A DNA stretch of 64,000 nt from the NCBI GenBank assembly GCA_015178975.1, contig WHVD01000063.1, positions 372,001 to 436,000 of the forward strand, in the 5' to 3' direction. The position numbers were made by a program, and so were the translations under genes. How positions within the stretch are numbered: position 1 is the first letter of the stretch; every line of letters starts with the position of its first letter. Below, piece after piece: positions 33,537-45,492 of this stretch. Source of the stretch: Hysterangium stoloniferum. Lineage: Eukaryota; Basidiomycota; Agaricomycetes; Hysterangiales; Hysterangiaceae. The notes beneath the pieces were generated by a model. The model was not told the DNA's origin, ran no database searches, and worked only from the letters and a program-made list of their open reading frames with translations.

Positions 33537-34130
33537 GTGCCTGAAGCCGTGCATGTGATTCATGAAGATCAGATCATCCATTCTAATTTCAAGCCAGCCA
33601 GCTTCATTCTGGTCGAGTATGAGCTGAAGCTGATTGGCTTTGGCATCACTAACGATACTACAGAGGGTTCATCAGTGTGCATTGACTATGTATTAATGGC
33701 TCTGTATGCAACGTTCTGACTTGCTTATTTGATAGATTGGAACGGTCAATTACATCAGCCCCAAATCTATTAACGAATGCTTCTTTCTATCAGCTTCTTG
33801 TTCCATGGGTACATTACACTATCATCTGGGCAGGTTGCAGAAGGCAATGCCCCCATAAAAGTGTGTTTTTTGTGTTCTCAGTTCGGACTTGCTCTTACGT
33901 CCCGTCCCGTACAGGTTGGTCGTCCAAGCAAATGGTTCATGGCACCTCTCCTTTCCGCCACCTTTCTGTTCTTGAGAAAATGCATGTCATCCCCGATCCG
34001 AATAATGACATTGAGTTTCCAGAGCAGGCGATTCCAGTAGCAGATCCGGCAATGGGCGGCCTTGCAGCACGAATGGCACCGCAGCACCGCCAAAGAATCT
34101 GTTGCACCACCTCGCGAAGACAGTGCCGAT
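33537..34130 (+). pseudogene. MPS1: MPS1/TTK-type kinase fragment, catalytic residues lost
   Basis: The translated pieces follow the C-terminal lobe of the spindle-checkpoint kinase MPS1. [20 protein letters not shown] stands for the catalytic loop (family HSDLKPANF), [10 protein letters not shown] for DFG (family LIDFGIAN) and GTVNYISPKSI for the activation-segment end. VHGTSPFRHLSVLEKMHVIP and DPNNDIEFPE match the late alpha-helical part. The catalytic Asp is Asn and the DFG Asp is Gly, the frame is broken between blocks, and the N-lobe and start are absent. It is therefore a pseudogene copy, and an intact gene must lie elsewhere if the organism uses MPS1. The family call rests on motif order known to me. 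Confidence 0.75.
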
Positions 34131-34331
34131 GAAAGGTACTGAGAGATTGGAGGATCGTTTGATGAAGAACCCAAAGGGGTGCGAAACGACTCCTCAGTTG
34201 TTATCGGCCAGATGGCTACATCCAAAGGGCAGGTCTGGGGACCTAAGTTAGTAACTATAATCTTTTTTCTTTGAATCTTTACTTGGGGGTAGACTTGGCA
34301 CCAGATGAAGTTGTGATTCACCGCGATTTAC

Positions 34332-34860
34332 TTGGGCAGGTCCTTCCATGGGCTGTTAGTTAGTGTGGGTATCCCATTATCATACACCACGCCTTGGCCT
34401 GATCACTTCTCCAGGGCCGATACTGCACTTGATCCAACGCTCTCCGCAGAGTCCTTCAACAGTGCAGCAATGTCGGGAATGGCAGGCGCAATAACGGCGC
34501 AAAATTTGGCTGTTGTCAAACATCAGCTGGATTCCCATGCCATTATCACACACCGCACCTTACTCTGGAATTTTCTCTAGGGCCAAAACTGCGCTTGATT
34601 GAACACGCCGGCCAGAGCCCTTCAACAGTGCAACAATGTTGGGAATGGCTAGGACAAAGGTAGCTCGATATTGCCGGGCTCCCATCCTATTATTACACAC
34701 CGCACCCTGCGCTGAAAGCGTCTCCAACACCAATACTGCGCTTGACAGAACGCCCCTGTCGAAATCTTTCAGTCCAACAGTGGAGAATGTCACCTGCAAT
34801 GGCGGCACGAAGTTCAGCTGTCATCAAATGTCAGCTGGATTTTACCATGTTAATAACCAC
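34332..34860 (-). pseudogene. HEAT/ARM-repeat protein fragment, about three repeats
   Basis: The minus strand encodes units like AIPNIVALLKGSGRRVQSS and AVLALEKIPE, spaced about 140-150 bp apart (near 34790, 34640 and 34480), each with the A-x-L-A-L-x-K pattern of HEAT repeats. Stops and frame changes separate the units, so this is a decayed fragment. Tandem HEAT units of this style are common beside NLR-type genes in Agaricomycetes. Confidence 0.55.
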
Positions 34861-35033
34861 TATGGCTGATAGAAGACCAACAACACCTCCCTCACAGACT
34901 GTACTAGCCTGGTGCTGAGTCTCGGTATCGACTTGGTCGATAGGATAAACCAAGGTATTTACTACCTAACAATGCACATTTTGGTGGTTATACGATTAGT
35001 TTGTTCAGCTACTACTGTACATCACCTATCAAA

Positions 35034-38000
35034 CTACCCATAGCATTGCTGCCAATCTCCACCATGAACAAACCGACTAAAGTCCAATTTAAATTTCTGA
35101 AGTCTCCCAACAATTAGGTGGGTCCATGAATCATACAATCCATGCCGCATCCAGGGTGGTATCCAAAATAAGAGTTCACCCCTCTTGCCTCTAACCCAGC
35201 CCCCAGTCCGGAGGGACATATTGGAAAATGCATCCCACACACGCACCGTTCGGTCGTCAGATCCCGATGCGATGTGCCTCCCGTCCGGAGAGAACGCCAC
35301 CGAGGTCACCCAAGACGAGTGGCCCTCCAGAGCCTCGCCCACCTGCTGGCCAGAGAACACGTCCCACACACGCACCGTTAGGTCGTCAGATCCCGATGCG
35401 ATGTGCTTCCCGTCCGGAGAGAACGCCACCGAGGTCACCCAAGACGAGTGGCCCTCCAGAGCCTCGCCCACCTGCTGGCCGGAGAACGCGTCCCACACAC
35501 GCACCGTTCGGTCGTCAGATCCCGATGCGATGTGCTTCCCTTCCGGAGAGAACGCCACCGAGGCCACCCAAGATGAGTGGCCCTCCAGAGCCTCGCCCAC
35601 CTGCTGGCCGGAGAACGCGTCCCACACACGCACCGTTCGGTCGTCAGATCCCGATGCGATGTGCCTCCCGTCCGGAGAGAACGCCACCGAGGTCACCCAA
35701 GACGAGTGGCCCTCCAGAGCCTCGCCCACCTGCTGGCCGGAGAACGCGTCCCACACACGCACCGTTCGGTCGTCAGATCCCGATGCGATGTGCTTCCCGT
35801 CCGGAGAGAACGCCACCGAGGTCACCCAAGATGAATGGCCCTCCAGAGCCTCGCCCACCTGCTGGCCGGAGAACGCGTCCCACACACGCACCGTTCGGTC
35901 GTCAGATCCCGATGTGCTTCCCGTCTGGAGAGAACACCACCGAGGTCACCCAAGACGAGTGGCCCTCCAGAGCCTCGCCCACCTGCTGGCCAGAGAACAC
36001 GTCCCACACACGCACCGTTCGGTCGTCAGATCCCGATGCGATGTGCTTCCCGTCCGGAGAGAACGCCACCGAGGCCACCCAAGACGAGTGGCCCTCCAGA
36101 GCCTCGCCCACCTGCTGGCCGGAGAACGCGTCCCACACACGCACCGTTCGGTCGTGAGATCCCGATGCGATGTGCTTCCCGTCCGGAGAGAACGCCACCG
36201 AGGCCACCCAAGACGAGTGGCCCTCCAGAGCCTCGCCCACCTGCTGGCTGGAGAACGCGTCCCACACACGCACCGTTCGGTCGTCAGATCCCGATGCAAT
36301 GTGCCTCCCGTCCGGAGAGAACGCCACCGAGGTCACCCAAGACGAGTGGCCCTCCAGAGCCTCGCCCACCTGCTGGCCGGAGAACGCGTCCCACACATGC
36401 ACCATTCAGTCGTCAGATCCCGATGCGATGTGCTTCCCGTCCGGAGAGAACGCCACCGAGGTAACCTGAGAGGAGTGGCCCTCCAGAGCCTCGCCCACCA
36501 TTCCATCATCAGGTCCCAATGCAATGTGCTTCCCATCCAGAGAGAATGCCACTGAGATGTTCTCAATTGTCGTTCTTAATGCAGGCCATCCCTTCAACCC
36601 CCCCATTTTTACACGCAAGGTGTTGGGCAATAGATGAGAAAATTGCATTGAGATGGGAGTATTGCTCGGCATTGATGGCAGGGCAGAAAGATAAAGATGC
36701 GGAGTGGATTTCGTGAGGATCCGTCCATAAGCTGATAAAAATCGAATCCCATCTAATAAAAATTCATCAAAGGCTTCATCATTCCCAGCCTGCAAGAATC
36801 ACCCCACGGTTAGTGTCACTGTAAGAGCTTTATGGCACACCAACCTCTCTCTTGGTTATTACACCGCTCAATGTTTCAAGTGCCCGCCCAACATTTTTGG
36901 TGAGACCCATTACTTCAAACCAGTAGAGTAGCTTTGAGTATAAGACATTTTTTAGTTTTTCATCAATAGCTTTCTCCAGCTCAACATGTTGAATATGGTA
37001 CCCCCAAAAATGGCACACATACATTAAATGTTCAGGGATGGCTTTCTCGATCCGGTTATTAAGGTCCGCAATATCGTCATTAGCGAGGTACGACGTAGGC
37101 AATTTGCACATATCAAAATGCAAATTTTCATCCATTATATGCAAACCGCTGAGAAGAAGAATCCGGTGAGGCTGTGATAGTGGAATGTAGAACTTGTGAC
37201 TTCGGTTTGAGTCAGTTAAGAAATCACGAAGCGACGTGTGTAACGGCCGAACAGGAGTGAATTGCTCGGACACTCCATCGAAAAGAGACCCCAGTGCGGA
37301 GAGTACTGGTGTTATAGTAGCTGGATAGAGATCCTTCGAAAGTACCAATTTTGCTAATGATGACACAGAGAGTGGTTCCGCCGCTGCCATAACGCTGCCA
37401 ACGATCAGCTTGAAACGAGACAGTGAGGTATCACCCGCGTCTACAGATCTCTCCAGAATATCGAGATAAAGTTTGTCAAGGTGATAGCTATCCTGGCCTT
37501 GACCAACCGGCGAAAGCGCAAACTCGAGACGCTCGCATGCACTATATGATGCCTTTCCTTCACCCTCTATGTAGCGACATGCTGTTGCCGCCCATTGGAA
37601 CAGATTTCCGGACATTTCAACCAGTTTCTTCACCCAAACCTTCTGCGGGTACTTTGACTCGAAGTCGGAGGAGAGAGGTCCCAACTTATCCTCGATAAAC
37701 TTCTCGATGTCTCTTCGAGTAGTGTCGGCAGAAATGTCTTCCATTTTTATAATGCGGGTGTGGCCACTATTACGCAGTTGCCGAACCACATCATTCTCTG
37801 GACGAGATGTGACGAGAATCCGAAAGTTGGATGGAAGCTCGTTCATCCGCGTGGCGAGAATCGAGAGGAGGGTCTTTCTGTCAAGGTAATCACCACACTC
37901 GTCAAGAGCATCAATAGCGATCAGCATGGGGCCGACATGAGTTAGGCCCTCCCCCGGTTTGACGAGAAATTGTTCAAACTGCTGCGTAACGGACTTTGTG

Positions 38001-39870
38001 GTTCGCATAGTCGCATTTGCATTGAGCAGCGCACTGAGGTTGTTCTTTCGTTGAGGATCAAAACATGCAAGGTCTCGAGCTATAGTGCTGAAGAGGGTAC
38101 CTGGATTTAGTTCGGCCAAACGAGCCCGATCAAAGCAATAGGAGGATCCGAGGCGTTTGAGATCGTGGAATCGCTGGGCTACGGTATGGACCAAGGACGA
38201 TTTACCAGAACCGGCCACGCCAGTCAGGAGGAGAATCCGGGGTGCTTCTTCATCTGGGCTGTTCACCCAATCGGTAATGTGCCCCATCACACCTTCTCGA
38301 GTTCCCGGTAGACAAGCTTTGTCCGGGTCAAAGCCGGCTCCCAGTGCGTGAGGGAGTTCATTCAAACCAATTTCGGCCGCTGACATTGGATGGTTCCGTG
38401 AGCCTAAGACGATATATACAAGTCTTAATATTCTGCGTACCGATATTTTCAACTGTCTCCATTGTCCGCAACACTGTAATCTCAGTGTACAGGATCGCAC
38501 GGTCTCGAAATGCCGCCTTGAGGTCATCTAACTTGTCTTTGTATTGTTTTATCATGTCATCAGCTTGCGAAAGGGAGCTGGTGACGATTCTCGATGCTGA
38601 AAACCAACGTAAAAAACACTGATTTAAGGGGGGTGCTGGGGAACCTACCGAAGCCTTTGCTCTTCGCATAATCACGTATAAAGTAAGCACATTCCATCGT
38701 TTGGAGCACGATGAGCTTGAGTACGTCTCTCTGTGATTCGATCCTCTTCGTCGGTTCCGCGTCTTGCACAAAGCCGTAGATATCGTCCAACGACTGAACG
38801 AGTTTGATAATCTGTTCGTCTCGATCCATTTGAGCGATCATAGTCTACCCTTGACATTTAGATAAGCCCGACAGTGTCATTCGGGTTCACTTGCCTTGTA
38901 CCCTGAACTCAGCAGACTCCACGCTGCCTTGGCGTACGGATGGACCTGTAGACACTCGATTCAGGGTATTGGTCCCACTTGTGTAAATCGGACCCACCTC
39001 AGCCATCTTTTCGACCAAGTCTGTGAAGATCTTAACGTTCTGGAGTAACTTGTCCAACGGCTCGGTCAATGATTTTGTCATGTCTACCACTTGTGAAGTA
39101 TTTTTCTCAAACCCATCAGCTTGCTGCAGCATCGGCAGACCTTTCATGTTAGCTACCGCTTCCCTTGCCGATTTGATCACGCCCCCTAAACCCAGAGCGC
39201 TGACGGTGAACTGAAGGGATGGCCCGAGTTCAACTTTATTGCCTTTGGGGTCACGTAGTACCAAGGGACGTCGCACCGCTGCGAAAATATGATTAGAGAA
39301 CGACATGGCAAGGCTATTATTTCAGAATGCACACCAGAAGACATTTCAGTCCCCACAAGCTCATCGAGTTTCTCCTCTATTTCGCCTACCAAGTCGTCCA
39401 CAGGCAGGGTACGTTGGGCGTACACCTTGATCGTCACGGTAGAAGAGTTGTCGACTGGGCTGTATATGCCATGTAAGAGAGTTATACTGGATATGGCACA
39501 GATGAACTTACAAGTTTAACGTTTCAGTCCACTTCGGTTCCTTTCCCCGCCCACTGGTTGTGGTCTTCTGAACCTTCTCGCCAATGGTGATTTTCACAAA
39601 GAATTTGCAGGGAATTTTGAAGATGCCTCGCGGGAAATCATATCCACTTATGTCTAGACAATAACGTCAGTTGTTGTGTGTCATGGGCGGAGAACTCAAG
39701 GAAGAAGTAACCTTTGAACTGGATAGTGGTGAAACCAATCGATGTAGTGGTGCTGTAACTAGGGATCAGTTATCAACTTTGCCACCTTGAAGGAATTTTT
39801 AGATCTTGACCTCATAGGAGAGGCAATCGTCTTGGTGTGAAGGGGGAGAGTAGAAGGTGTGGACACCGCC
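35034..39870 (-). pseudogene. NLR-type STAND protein: C2-like, helical, NACHT, WD40 (broken by one stop and one frameshift)
   Basis: A multi-exon gene. From 39770 downward it encodes a C2-like domain (SGYDFPRGIFKIP, KFFVKITIGEKVQ, GKEPKWTETLN, STVTIKVYAQRTLP). A helical region follows (38.4-39.3 kb, including VHPYAKAAWSLLSSGYK). The NACHT core has Walker A GVAGSGKSS (about 38190-38220) and Walker B MLIAIDALDE (about 37900-37935). From 36.56 kb about 11 WD40 repeats follow, then a normal end (FSRFVHGGDWQQCYG). Such fungal NLRs sense non-self or damage through the repeats and trigger a death or defence response. Two lesions break the array: TGA at 36406-36408 where the repeat has CGA, and a 5-bp deletion near 35913. 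The exon with VHPYAK seems to end at a GC donor. The first exons, above about 39.77 kb, are not resolved. Confidence 0.85.
35230..36480 (-). repeat. WD40-coding array, 129-bp units, near-identical
   Basis: About ten units of 129 bp (43 codons) each encode GHSSWVTSVAFSPDGKHIAS and SGSDDRTVRVWDAFSGQQVG. Neighbouring units differ at only a few bases, while the units outside (36480-36570) are diverged. This pattern is typical of concerted evolution by recombination. Confidence 0.95.
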
Positions 39871-40618
39871 TTTCACAAAGCCTCGAGGACAAGTATGTAA
39901 CAAGTGCCTGTGACCGGTGACTTCCATTGCGGGGTACTCTAACGTGGGAATATTACATTAGGCGGCAGCACCCCATACATGTGTCGTTCCTGTCACGTTT
40001 GTTTGGTCACAGGGGTCAAATAAAGTTGATTTTCACCAAAAGCCTCAGATATCCTTATGACAGTGCATATTGCGACCACTTAAAACAAATAATTGTGAAC
40101 AATGTAAGAACAGCTTTGTATAGTCGCACAGGGGAACCTATAACGAGTGATCAGAAATAACTAGTGGTCGGCACTAGCCCCTGTTAATTTACTTCAAAAC
40201 TCGGTTTTAATGTTTAAAATGGGCATATAGTTGTGGAGTAGTGTGCAAATGCCGAGCAATCCGACTCTGCCATTGTGTACAACCAGTTGATATCTTGTCA
40301 GGAACAATGGAAGGGGATTTCGGTGCGTTGTCTATTTAACAAAACTCTGAGTCCTTGAATTCCTGATACTTGAGTTCTGTCACCAGTGCCGGATATTCAG
40401 CTTGAAAAGGTCGATGCACCACGTTTATTTTGCGTAACGTCATTAGGATAATGACACTGGTGTCTCTCCCCAACCAAATTCAATTTTGATTCAGTTGCTT
40501 TGGGCATTCCACCGCCCTCTGGCAAAAAACGTTGGATTGTCATTGCACGGGCAAGTTAGTTTTCATCGTGGCTCTATCGATCGACCGCATAACCACAACA
40601 AGTTCACAGTTGATAATA
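39871..40618. other. Intergenic between the NLR and the next gene
   Basis: No gene is supported. The C-rich CCCCAT/GGTCAC part near 39960-40010 may belong to the NLR promoter. Confidence 0.5.
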
Positions 40619-41651
40619 ATGAAACGGTCAAAAGCCCAGCGAAGCTCACGGTTCTTACTCACATTCTTTACCAACTCCTTTATCCTAGCCCCTCTACGAC
40701 TTCTTCACATGGCCGACCCCGAAGCCATTCTATCTACAGGGTGCCCCGACAAATCTGGAATCGATCCATGGCATCGCGAACTCTGCAATTATGTCGTGTC
40801 AGCAGAGTATGCCCATATTATAGATAATTCAAGAGCGCTGGAGTTACGGCGGATGAAGGAAAGGGATACGTCGGCGGTGCATGAATATTTAATAGCTAAG
40901 ATTCAGCATGCTGACGGCTGCACTCGCTATCTTCGCATCGAGCGGTTTCTGAAAGACTATATTCCTACCACCGCCAGGCAACATTCCGGCTCTCGTGTCT
41001 CATTGTCGATCACTTAGAGAGTGTGCAGCTTCCGACGAGGTTTCCACGGCTGGCGGGTGGCCAAGACACGACAAGGTGCTCGAAAAATTTGACGTTACAA
41101 ATGCCAATATCACACTCCTGGACCTCGCTATCGCTGCTTGGGTGGTCAGGGGCCAATACTGGCCAATATCGACTCTTCAGCATTGGTATTCGGATATGGT
41201 CTTGATGGTGTTGGGAGATGCATATATAGATTTAGCGTGGACAGGTCTTTGTCTCAGGATGTCGAGCAAACATGGTTGGCTGAAGAATACAGCAAAGGCA
41301 GGTGTGGGGGTCTTCCTCTGCACGAACGAAGACAGGTGTATGTTGCCGTTATCGCTGGAAATTTTCGCGAGGAACACGATAGAGTCCGCGATGAGGTGTG
41401 TGTCTTGGATATGGGATTCTTTTGGAGGCTTAGAGCTGGTGACAGATCCGCCTAGCACGAGAGCGACGCGAAGCTGAGCTCAAAGAACATGAGCAGACTG
41501 TTATGGAAGAGAGTATCCAAAAGGGTATGGAAGCGGGTATACAAAAGGGTAGGAAGAGGGTAGGGAAGAGCAAAGAGCAAAGTTTGCCGAAGAACGAAAA
41601 AGGTGGGAGGCCGAGAGAGAGCAATTGCTGGCGGTCAGCAGGACGAAATAA
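40619..41651 (+). CDS. Unrecognised multi-exon protein with a coiled-coil end
   Basis: I do not recognise the family. A first exon opens at ATG 40619 or, more likely, 40709 (MADPEAILSTGCPDKSGID) and runs to about 40998. A GT-AG intron of about 36 bp there gives PSDEVSTAGGWPRHDKVL. The downstream part is open in two frames; the one with EYSKGRCGGLPLHERRQV and FREEHDRVRDEVCVLDM looks more protein-like, which implies another intron near 41190. The end is strongly charged and helical (RRREAELKEHEQTVMEESIQ-like, then FAEERKRWEAEREQLLAV) and stops at TAA 41649-41651. Exon borders after 41.1 kb are uncertain. Confidence 0.5.
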
Positions 41652-42599
41652 AATCGACCTTCGTGGCCTTACTGTATGTCTCATCTTCTCAAATTTGCCT
41701 CATACACTTACATATTCCTTCAGATATGATAATTGTCAGATCGCAGCATGCTCTTCATCTTCCTGTGTAGTTGTCAAATCTCCCATTACTTTTCGACCAT
41801 TTCAACTCGTATACCAGTCTATCTTACCTATGCACAGCCATGTCCTCGTCCCACATATTTCATGTGTTGTACCGTGAGCAACCTTCCGGAATCCGTCTCC
41901 CAAACTGTATGCCACCATTAATATCTAGTACAATAGGCAAGCATGTATTACTTTCCCCTTTCATGGTAGTCATAAGATTGTATTGTCATTACACTCGAGT
42001 GTGGGGCCACTTGTACGCATAATGCTTTAATCCCAACACAGTTTTTCAACGGAGCCCCTCTCTTTCATGGAGTAATCACGAAATATTCTAAGCACTCAAC
42101 AACTTCAACTCAAGAGCTCGGCTGAATGGCCTCACTCCATTCTCCTTCAACATACGTGGCTAATATCGTGGGATAGGTACCATTACATCTCGTGCAGTGA
42201 CCTAACTTATAGCTTCATCGTTGCTGATCTGCCTCCGCCGCGCGTTCCTGTTTAACATTTCTCATATCGGTCAGTTTCATACATGTCATGTTCCTCCCAC
42301 ACAGCATCTCTCTCCAAGGCCGTACAACCTCCCTTACAAAGACAATGTACACTCAATCCTACACTTCCCTCTCACCCAGTTCCTCATCGCGCCGGTCAGT
42401 ATCAGTTTTCCCAGTAACCACGATGCCTCGATCTGGAGAGATGTTGAACCATTTCCCGCGATACAGGTATCAGACTGGGTCGTTCTAATTGGGTCGTCAG
42501 ATGAGGCCATGCGGGAACATTCGGTGAGTATGGTGCCTATCCGAGCCATTGAACGGAGACGACAGTGACCTGCGCTTACTTATAAGGTGCAGGTACGGC
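41652..42599. other. No gene supported
   Basis: Several 60-120 codon frames occur (for example 42221-42568 plus), none with motifs. Part may be LINE-derived, as LINE fragments follow. Confidence 0.4.
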
Positions 42600-43030
42600 G
42601 GATTGCAGGCTCTATTGCAAAACAAACTCGTCCTCGACTACTTGTGCAGCCCTGAACACTGCGACAAGCTTGCCCACAAATGATATAGAGGATATCTCGG
42701 GACGTTAATGGCCAATGTTGTCGTTCTGTGGGTACGCGTTTGTACTCGGAAGGTAAGATATTCCATGCTCTCGTGAAGGATGTAGAGCGTAGCTGAGATA
42801 GATAGGGTCGTGTCAAGAATGTGGGGGATGGGGACGGTGTGGGAGTAGGATTGTGACCTAGTTTTCAGGTCATTATGAAGAATGAAACTAATAAGCAGGG
42901 TACAACACACCCTAGGAGTTCGAGAGAGTGGAGTAGGCGGGTGTGGTTGACGTTGTTGAAATATCCTTTGATGTCAATGGCCAGGGCGGAGGCAAGAAGC
43001 CCATTTTGCCATGGTGCCTGGATGTCGTGC
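42600..43030 (-). pseudogene. Probable LINE reverse transcriptase fragment
   Basis: Near 43010-42910 the minus strand encodes ALAIDIKGYFNNVNHTRLLH, the motif of the first reverse-transcriptase palm strand (DIKGxFDxVNH) of fungal LINE elements. What follows is open but less clear, with likely frame changes. Confidence 0.55.
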
Positions 43031-43170
43031 GCATGCTTGGGGTTTTTTTTTTAATACATTTGTATACCGCATCGCATAACGTAGATACATAGCGGTTGGG
43101 AATCGGGTACCCTAATAGTAGGTGGAGAAATGCATGTAGGTACTGGGGCGAGCAGGTGAGGGTTTGAGGA

Positions 43171-43560
43171 TCAAATGTGGAGGCGGGGAGGGGGAAGGAG
43201 GAGAGGAAAAAACACAGGGAAAATAGAACCAAGGGGTTGAGTCTTGCTAAAGGCGTTGGAGGCGTCGATGAACTTTGCTAGAGCGGTGAGCCCTTTATGG
43301 GTTCCAAGGATGGCGGAGGGGGTCAGGTCCTGAGAGGCGTCGAGTAGGAGGTGGCGGTGTTTCTCATAGAGAGGGTACTCGGATAAAATGTGGAGGCGAG
43401 ACTGAATGGGTGATGTGCCGCAGGGGCAGGAGGTCAGGATGAAATCGGTGGTAGTGCTCGCCAAAGAATCCATGGCCCGTGATGGCCTGGATGATGCGGG
43501 TGTGGTTGTGGCGGGGCCCTCCATATTCCTTGTGGAGCTTTGAAAGGCAGAGCCAATCCT
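43171..43560 (-). pseudogene. LINE pol C-terminal tail fragment
   Basis: It encodes CPCGTSPIQSRLHILSEYPL, then YEKHRHLLLDASQDLTPSAI and LGTHKGLTALAKFIDASNAF. This CxCG...H-I-L-x-E-x-P-L-Y...LLGT-KG block closes the pol of many basidiomycete LINEs. It lies upstream of the reverse-transcriptase piece on the same strand, the wrong order for one element, so two fragments are juxtaposed. Confidence 0.7.
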
Positions 43561-43572
43561 TGCGCCAAAACT

Positions 43573-44810
43573 TCAGAGCGCGTGCCTTTGCGTGCTCCAG
43601 GGCCCAAGAAACGGTGGAGTGGAGGATGGGGGGTTAGAAGTTGATGCTGAAGTTGAACATGGCTGAAACCGTGGAAAGCGAGGTAGGACCTGAAACCTTT
43701 TGAACGAGGCTATCGAAGACCAATGATTGAACATGTGGATTACAGTGGACATGCATACTGTGAGGGAGTTTGGTTGTGGTTTCCATAGCTCGACATCTCG
43801 TGCTTCGCATTCAGATGGGATGGCACCAGCCTGTACATATGTATATATTTGGCGATAATTTACCAGAACATCTTCCCAAAGTGCGAAGCATAACATGGAT
43901 GATATTCTGTATAACAAGTTACAGTGATCGAAATCTTTGTAAATCTCTGGGACATGTCCGTCCCATTTGCGATTGTGCAGCTCCAGTCTGTCTGAGAAGC
44001 TTTTCTTAACACTGGCAACAACATAGACCATGTAAGAGGCGGACTTTGACATGCGCGTTGTGTTAAAGGCTTGGTACGATGTATTCGGTATGTATTCCTC
44101 ATATCATAAATATATGGTTACAAGACCTGGTGTTTGTGTCAGCTGACCTTGTTTCTAGTATAATAGGTCTGGGATCAGTTGTCCCCCTCTCTCGAGAGCA
44201 AGATCTATTCTCGATGGGAAGTGTTACAAGAGATACATATATGAATCTATGTACCCCAGCATATGCTCCTGACTCAATGGGTGAGATGTGCCTTGACATC
44301 AGGCTGGATGGGATGGGAGTGGATAGATCGCGTTGAACACGATCGCCATGCTCATTCCAACCAGTTTTCTGTAACGCCGTCGTTAACTCCGATTCCATCC
44401 AGTCCTGGCATTTCAAATTGTATTGCCGGCCCATATATCTTCTGACAAGTTGTTCGGCCATAAGCTCTTCCTGATCCCGGATGATAGCAGATACCTCTTC
44501 CGTGTTGTAATACAAAGTCTATAACAATAATACTAATAGAAGTATCAGTACCTAGTTATTGTGCATTATTTGATAAAGATCTACTAACCTCAGTCTCGTA
44601 GTTGTAAACAAGAACTGAGGAAAAACTTTCTAACTCAGACTTACAGCATATATAATGCTTTTGACATCGCATACACAAATGTATGCAGAAGTTGTGGACC
44701 ATAGTGGACCAAAACACGCACATGACATAGACACGTTGCGCTGTATTCCAACATTCTGGTGGCAATTTCTCTAAAATGGTCCTATTCGCGGTGTGTCGCC
44801 GGAGTCTCAT
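43573..44810 (-). CDS. Unrecognised multi-exon gene
   Basis: I do not recognise it. The candidate exons on the minus strand are 44810-44560 (MRLRRHTANRTILEKLPPEC, then a Cys/His-rich stretch with HLCMRCQKHYICC), 44515-44340 (TEEVSAIIRDQEELMAEQLV, helical) and 44050-43650 (FDHCNLLYRISSMLCFALWE). LEKLPPECW recalls the start of an F-box (LPxEl), but this is weak. Splice joins are not proven. Confidence 0.35.
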
Positions 44811-45054
44811 TGTAATGGGAGCAGACGTGGTGGTGGACTTTGAATTGGGCAGGTAACCGCCCTAGTCTTAGATGGTAAGGAGTAATGAGAAGACACTGGA
44901 AATTTTCGATCATTAAAGGGTTTCAGACTTATTAGATGTTGTCAGGGGACATAGCTTATGATTGCTAGCATAAATAGGTGGGTGAACCCCTGTTACGACC
45001 GGACAATCCCGCCGGACTCCGGGCACTAACCCGTATGCCCCCACGTGCTACAAG

Positions 45055-45189
45055 TGTTAGAAGTCATAGTATTGCATGTTGTCGATGCTCGGCTATTTCA
45101 TACTTTACAGTAGCTTAGTCATCACATGTATTTCGGTAGGGACTTTGTCATCCCCTCACCCACATGAAAACCCGTTGCATATTCTTTCA
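45055..45189 (+). repeat. 5' LTR of the TRIM
   Basis: 135 bp, TGTTAGAAGTC ... TTCTTTCA. It contains an ATG (near 45085) that opens the frame running into the interior. Confidence 0.93.
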
Positions 45190-45492
45190 GGTTATGGGCC
45201 CCGCCAGTTGCCTCTAATTTGTGTATCTACTGCTGCTATATCTAAACTACACCCCTTTGTCATTGTCAACATTGCTGCTTCTATTTCAAAATTTTTTGTT
45301 GGCGCAATGAGAGGTGAAATTACAAAGTGTGGTATTGGAACTGAAGATACTGTGGAGTGGCAGTGGTATACGGAGCATGGTTTATTGGGAATGGACTCAC
45401 AGATTGTTGTACCTGTTCCAAGTACATCTATGGGTTTGATGAAGACAACAACATTCGACTTCGAGTTCTGCGAACCGACCTTTGCAAAGTAG
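45076..45492 (+). CDS. Open frame spanning TRIM LTR and interior (138 codons), unknown
   Basis: A frame of 138 codons runs from the 5' LTR into the interior and ends with FDFEFCEPTFAK. The interior part (from about 45190) is open on both strands (minus 45506-45192 as well). It has no similarity I know. It might be a captured host fragment or chance. Being open over 300 bp on both strands in such a small element is the only reason to list it. Confidence 0.3.
   Translation: MLSMLGYFILYSSLVITCISVGTLSSPHPHENPLHILSGYGPRQLPLICVSTAAISKLHPFVIVNIAASISKFFVGAMRGEITKCGIGTEDTVEWQWYTEHGLLGMDSQIVVPVPSTSMGLMKTTTFDFEFCEPTFAK
45190..45202 (+). other. TRIM primer-binding site
   Basis: ggttatgggcccc directly after the LTR; it is complementary to the anticodon loop of initiator tRNA-Met, as at 26914. 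Confidence 0.75.

Noticed and set aside
35185..36555. Open frames of up to 456 codons on the plus strand across the WD40 array
   Set aside because: They are shadows of the minus-strand repeats: a 129-bp period open in one frame stays open on the other strand, and the products are low-complexity Arg/Pro/His repeats.
44556..44810. F-box call for LEKLPPECW
   Set aside because: The LPxE start is too short and no further F-box residues can be aligned; left as an unrecognised gene.
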